This document shows positions 26,853-30,446 of a DNA stretch of 30,446 nt, piece by piece. The notes beneath the pieces are model-generated. The model was not told the DNA's origin. It worked only from the letters and a program-made list of their open reading frames with translations, and ran no database searches. The stretch is taken from NCBI GenBank assembly GCA_000310025.1, contig FN648470.1, positions 13,941 to 44,386 of the forward strand, in the 5' to 3' direction. This DNA is from Ectocarpus siliculosus (lineage: Eukaryota; Sar; Phaeophyceae; Ectocarpales; Ectocarpaceae). Made by a program: the position numbers and the translations under genes. How positions within the stretch are numbered: the stretch's first letter is position 1; every line of letters begins with the position of its first letter.

Positions 26853-27691
26853 ATGCGCATGTGGTCTTGCGTCACCCGCGGGAGGCTAGACACCCACGTC
26901 CCGAAGGGAGACTTTGTACATAGGTATGAAAGTCGGTATATCCACCAGGTATACATGGGTATGCAAGAGCAATGCTTGATGGGTTAGTTCTAAGGTTTCA
27001 TTTTTTGGAAAGGAACCTGTCCGTTGCATCTGACCGCTTGATCATCGCCCCCTCTCATCCCTCTCGCTTCCAATAGGAGTTTCGACGACGGCGATTGACC
27101 TTCGCTACTCAAAGGAACGTGTCATCCAACGTGTGCGCTCCTGAGGTAAAGGGTATGAAGAGACTGCTCGCCGCGTTCATTTTGACACCTTCATGCAAGC
27201 GCTAGGATCGAAATATTTTCTTTGTCGTTTTTCGTCAAGGAATAAGTTGGGCGTCTTTTACTCCATTGCCCCAGGTGTCGGCCTTGCCCATTTATCGTGC
27301 ACTCGAACTGGGAGAGGAGAATATCCATCAAGTTGCCCCTTTTCCGGCATCAATGTTGGGAATATACTCCTGCCATGGCGCTGAACCTGGATGGGAAGAA
27401 GGAGAAGAGGTGATGTTTTGGGCTGCAATCCACATCTGGACCTTGTTGTCCCAATAGGTATGACTCTGTCTTTTCTGAACGCCAGTCATGAACGTAGCTC
27501 ACGGCGCGGCATTCCGTGCGTTCTGACGATCTCTCGAGAAACAACGATTGACGAGACTGGAGTAGAGGCGGGGAGATGGCACGGGGGTGCGCCAAACAAC
27601 ACAGAACGACATGATTTGTTCCAATTTCTGCACAGGGGTCGGTGAGATCGCACCGACCCCCAAATCAAGATCGAGCTCTTTTGGAGCTCCC
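26853..27691 (+). CDS. candidate spliced gene, four 5' exons, PP2C-like N-terminus
   Basis: Exon 1 is 26853-26948 (32 codons, MRMWSCVTRGRLDTHVPKGD...) and ends at CAG^GTATAC. Exon 2 is 27077-27145 (23 codons), after ctctcgcttccaatag and before GAG^GTAAAG. Exon 3 is 27275-27409 (45 codons), after ctccattgccccag and before GAG^GTGATG. Exon 4 is 27636-27691, after tccaatttctgcacag and before CCC^GTAACC. The first three introns (128, 129 and 226 bp) are all phase 0. Exon 3 reads GIYSCHGAEPGWEEGEE and exon 4 reads PPNQDRALLELP. From memory, protist PP2C-type Ser/Thr phosphatases show an S.HG.EP word followed by K.NQDR, where the Asp helps bind metal. The DGHG exon was not found. The gene model is more secure than the family name; an artefact of chance sites remains possible. 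Confidence 0.45.
27635..27689. repeat. two adjacent perfect hairpins
   Basis: GGGGTCGGTG (27635-27644) pairs perfectly with CACCGACCCC (27651-27660) around agatcg. Next, GAGCTC-ttttg-GAGCTC forms a second stem at 27673-27689. Both fall inside proposed exon 4, so a structured RNA or regulatory element competes with the coding reading. Confidence 0.7.
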
Positions 27692-28028
27692 GTAACCGCG
27701 TATTCGTATTCTTGCGAACCTTTGACATGTGGCGACGGTGTCAGTTGAGCGCCACTCATTTTACGCATGTGCGGTGGAGGTTCACGCGGGATGTGAGATG
27801 TTTTCACGTAATTGGTATGAAAGTTGCAAACCGTATCAACCAAGCACACCGCAACAAGACACCTAACACATGGAAATCTAGGTGTCGTTCCTGTCAATCT
27901 AAAATAGTGTAACGGGTTTTTCTATGCAGATATACTGAGTCATTTCTCCCCTTTTCTATCCGGGTCAGTTAAAAGAGCGAGGGCCAAAAAATATCTGCGT
28001 GCTCCTTCCAATGATCGGGAGAGTTGAC

Positions 28029-28285
28029 AAAAGGATCGCGCAGGCACACCGCGCACGCTAAACATCACTGAGACCGCTAGCAAGATGTTTGAGTGGCAGA
28101 AGCGTGCAATCGCTTGTTTGTCCACACCAAGGCATTGCGGGGAGCTGCCTTTTTTTTCTATCACACATCACATGAACGAAATCGGAAACAATTCGATGAG
28201 TACAGCAGTAACACCAAGACCTCCCTCGAACGTGCTGATTGTTCGGTTCGGCTGTTACGTAATACCCACTCCCGGTGCTTTGTGA
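28029..28285 (+). CDS. hypothetical ORF
   Basis: Open after a TGA near 28026. It reads TPRTLNITETASKMFEWQKR and AIACLSTPRHCGEL, then a hydrophobic and polar tail to a TGA at 28285. The FEWQ.RAI.CL stretch faintly recalls the Q-like motif at the start of some helicases, but no Walker motif follows, so no function is claimed. The minus strand is also open across most of it. It may be a downstream exon of the gene at 26853-27691. Confidence 0.2.
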
Positions 28286-28658
28286 GTGTTCGGGCTCGGG
28301 TGCCGCTCAGGATGGTGTGTGAGTGATGCGTGCCAGATTCACAAAGCGTCGTTTAAAAAAATGCGGCGAGGTTACCCTCATGAAGGAACACAAATCGACG
28401 GCCCCATGCTGCAGAAAGCATTGGGACCTCCCACACACTTATTTTTTCGGATTCATCATGTATGTGATGCGAGTCCTCAGCGCTGCTGCCGCTCTATGGT
28501 TGTTGAGCCCGCCTACCTTTCGATAGGAGTCGTCAAAGAATGGAGCCGCAATGAGACATTTGAGCGGGGGTACTTCGAAAAATCGGAAGCAACACCCAGG
28601 TTGCGACATTCTGCCCTGCGGTCGTTCCGGAAAACCTAACGTACCGACTTATGTGTTG

Positions 28659-28786
28659 TCAGTCATTAGGACCCTTCACTAAATCCGTACACGCCCATTC
28701 CGTCATGTCCACGAGGGCAATATCCAGGCGGACCTCCTGGCCTTGCACCAAGGGCTGAGTGGCTGCGTCCTTTCTTCAGCGCGGTC
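28659..28786 (-). CDS. C-terminal coding fragment, unidentified
   Basis: A minus-strand frame of about 35 codons, preceded by a stop near 28777 and ending in TGA at 28659-28661. It reads QPLVQGQEVRLDIALVDMTE and then WACTDLVKGPND. The alternating hydrophobic pattern looks like real protein, perhaps a last exon. No matching upstream exon was found; the minus-strand open frame above it (28801-29340) is in another frame. Confidence 0.25.
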
Positions 28787-28800
28787 CAACCGCGTCAAGT

Positions 28801-29340
28801 TCATATTTTGAAACTGTGCAGGATTTTTTGTGCGTCCGCTTGCCACGTTGCCTCAAGCACTCGTTTGCCAGCATGTCTCCGGATGAAAGACAAATTGCGA
28901 TTTGAAAGGGTCATGCTGGAGTCCGCCATTGCTTGTTTGGGCTTGTTCATTGTCTCTGCGCGGGTGGTCGGTACCAGACAAGTTTGCCGTCGAAAATAGA
29001 AATGTCGCTGATTGGACAACACGCCAGTATTCTGCCGCTGGATTGTGGACGTGGGGGTTGTTGTGCGATATTCTATCGAAATGGTGAAATCAATAGCGAG
29101 CACGAACATTCTCCAAAATAAAATAAGAATGCCAGCCGGAACATCAAGCCGCGTTGCCACACCCTCGGCAAATCGGGCATGCCTTCGTTTCGATAATTGC
29201 CTCTTTAGCCTCCTAGAGACTGCTTGACGATGCAAGCACGACCTTGGCAGAAATCTGACATCCAGCAGACTTTCTTTGAGCGAGATCTGCCCGAAGTCGA
29301 GAGAGAGAGGGTCGTCGCCGTGATATTCGTTTTTTGTCAA
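28801..29340 (-). CDS. hypothetical basic ORF, 179 codons
   Basis: Open on the minus strand for 179 codons from 29340. It is rich in R, S and T, with one hydrophobic stretch (ILILFWRMFVLAIDFTISIE) that could span a membrane. The plus strand of the same interval has two open frames, 28808-28999 and 29012-29227, that look equally protein-like (RFERVMLESAIACLGLFIVS). The strand is therefore uncertain. No family was recognised on either strand. Confidence 0.2.
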   Translation of the reverse strand: MTKNEYHGDDPLSLDFGQISLKESLLDVRFLPRSCLHRQAVSRRLKRQLSKRRHARFAEGVATRLDVPAGILILFWRMFVLAIDFTISIEYRTTTPTSTIQRQNTGVLSNQRHFYFRRQTCLVPTTRAETMNKPKQAMADSSMTLSNRNLSFIRRHAGKRVLEATWQADAQKILHSFKI

Positions 29341-29451
29341 CGCGTCAACGGCAGCTTGTTCGGCTTTCCTACATCAGGGCGCAGCATCCAATCACACATT
29401 GCTGAGGGAGTTCTCATATCGATGCGAGACCGAGATCTCCAATCCGTCTGA
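29230..29451 (+). CDS. hypothetical small ORF, 73 codons
   Basis: From an ATG at 29230 it reads MQARPWQKSDIQQTFFERDL and continues with a charged helix-like part and a hydrophobic stretch (VVAVIFVFC). It ends in TGA at 29449-29451, three bases before the next ATG on the same strand. Protein-like but unidentified. Confidence 0.25.
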   Translation: MQARPWQKSDIQQTFFERDLPEVERERVVAVIFVFCQRVNGSLFGFPTSGRSIQSHIAEGVLISMRDRDLQSV

Positions 29452-29453
29452 CC

Positions 29454-29594
29454 ATGGCCGTGCTTCGGAGTTATCGTTCGCTGTCTGGATGCCGTATGGC
29501 TCCCGTGGTCATTCATGGTTTCAATAATCGCCACGGGCATGTGCGCGTCTTGATAGATTTTCTACTTCGATTTCCCCGCCTATACGCGGTGTAG
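29454..29594 (+). CDS. hypothetical small ORF, 46 codons
   Basis: ATG at 29454 in strong context (tgaccATGGCC) opens MAVLRSYRSLSGCRMAPVVI. A basic, hydrophobic end (VRVLIDFLLRFPRLYAV) follows, and the stop is TAG at 29592-29594. It sits two bases after the preceding stop. Unidentified; it may be an exon or a chance frame. Confidence 0.2.
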   Translation: MAVLRSYRSLSGCRMAPVVIHGFNNRHGHVRVLIDFLLRFPRLYAV

Positions 29595-29599
29595 AGCCA

Positions 29600-30160
29600 A
29601 TCCGAAATGAAAACTACAATAGGACGCAACGTTTTTTTGACAAGGGCCACCCTGAGAGCGAGACAAAGGTCCACGGGCGCAGGGCGTTTTGTGTTATTTG
29701 TTCCATTTTTGTGGACCTAGGCTCTGCACTGTACTTGGGGGCACAAAGAAGGAAAGCCGCACACACGGAGTTTTGCCTCTCGCGAGAAGGCCTCACGCGG
29801 TGGTTTCCTTCGTAAACCGTTTCAATCGAATTTTTTATCATCTCACCTTCAATTGTTATTAGGACTTACATGCTGATATCGTGCACTCACACAGCAATCC
29901 ACCCATCACACTACTGTACATCAAGGGCGACTGGAGTGTGAATCGGCGCCATCCGTAGTTGATCGTGGTGGATTTTTTTCCGGGGGAGGATGGTGATGAA
30001 CCGTCCCCGGCTAAGGTCTGTTTTTTTTGTGTTTTAGTAGGGCTCTATTCGACCACCCCTCGAAGGTTGGAGTACAAACGTGGTAGTATCAGGGTTTCAC
30101 CGTACTTTGCTGTCTTAGGTAGGGATTTCATTCAAAACTCCTCAGAGGGGCGATGGCCCA
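29600..30160. other. no gene recognised
   Basis: Only short frames. A T-run in gtctgttttttttgtgttttag near 30025 resembles an intron acceptor without a supportable exon. Confidence 0.35.
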
Positions 30161-30163
30161 GAA

Positions 30164-30446
30164 ATACCCCCCCCCCCCGCCCCCCCCGCCCCGGTGTTTG
30201 CCATCGGGGTTTGGGTTTTCGTCGCTTGGCAACGACGTTGTAAAACAAGCCCCCCACTCGGTGTTTGCCATCGGGATTGGGTTTTCGTCGCTTGGCAACG
30301 ACGTTGTAAAACAAGCCCCCCACTCGGTGTTTGCCATCGGGATTGGGTTTTCGTCGCTTGGCAACGACGTTGTAAAACAAGCCAATTCACTTCGTGAACT
30401 CGGCAACCAGGTTACCGTTTTTTTTTTTACCTCGTTTTTTTTTTTT
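30164..30446 (+). mobile_element. poly-C-ended repeat element, copy 3, cut by the window edge
   Basis: A C-rich tract (30164-30192) is followed by three 66-67-bp units starting at 30193, 30260 and 30326. Then come aattcacttcgtgaactcggc and GGTTACCG, and the T-tracts of the hairpin, where the window ends. It matches the left part of the copies at 23077 and 23694, in the same orientation, with one extra unit. Confidence 0.8.

Noticed and set aside
30230-30250. GTTTTACAACGTCGT on the minus strand, identical over 15 bases to lacZ-alpha vector sequence
   Set aside because: It occurs in all seven repeat units of a dispersed genomic element, and the flanking bases differ from lacZ. Coincidence is more likely than cloning vector.

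Overview
The window reads as eukaryotic nuclear DNA that is poor in genes and rich in repeats. No bacterial-type operons, rRNA or intact tRNA genes are visible. Three things point to a eukaryote: candidate exons joined by GT-AG introns with pyrimidine tracts, a SINE with a tRNA-like head and A-rich tail, and a decayed pogo-like DDE transposase. From memory, that transposase architecture (catalytic core, acidic linker, C-terminal 'GW..G.IT ... STRS..LPL' region) resembles elements of algae and other stramenopiles. An alga, perhaps a brown alga or relative, is therefore my best guess, but it is an inference only.

Region 1-7220 looks like one large DNA element. A 22-bp perfect inverted repeat joins positions 3-24 to 7199-7220. 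Just inside both ends lie arrays of short palindromes of the form TCCTCyrGAGGA. On the right side they are phased about every 25 bp over roughly 400-700 bp. Inside are two anonymous ORFs, a 129-bp truncated retroposon with an 11-bp target duplication, a proline-rich ORF, a tRNA-derived SINE and a 76-bp tandem duplication. No intact transposase was recognised, so the element is probably non-autonomous or decayed.

Region 7221-15600 is mostly unannotatable. It holds degenerate tandem repeats (GGTGCTAGGTTGG words; a triplicated ~190-bp block), a 20-bp perfect palindrome in a CTGTACAG cluster, some anonymous ORFs and copy A of a ~540-bp dispersed repeat (13111-13658).

Region 15690-17210 (minus strand) is the best-identified coding relic: a frameshifted pogo/Tc1-mariner-like transposase. 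Region 17240-20380 holds no supportable gene. At 20387-20698 there is a P/K/A-rich ORF, followed by a 148-bp tandem duplication, copy B of the dispersed repeat (21674-22200) and, abutting it on the minus strand, a broken unidentified coding region (22197-22755).

Region 23050-24282 carries two tandem ~600-bp copies of a repeat that begins and ends in poly-C tracts. A third, partial copy runs off the right edge at 30193-30446. Each has a 66-67-bp internal tandem repeat and a GGTTACCGC/GCGGTAACC hairpin enclosing T-tracts. The 129-bp fragment at 1536-1664 is the poly-C end of the same family and has a target duplication. Together these suggest a retroposon with a poly-C rather than poly-A 3' tail.

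Region 25410-26682 is bounded by a short inverted repeat. Right after it, a TATA box and four phase-compatible exons (26853-27691) form the best candidate for a live gene. Its peptide carries SCHGAEPGW and NQDR words reminiscent of protist PP2C-type phosphatases. The rest (27700-30160) holds only weak ORFs.
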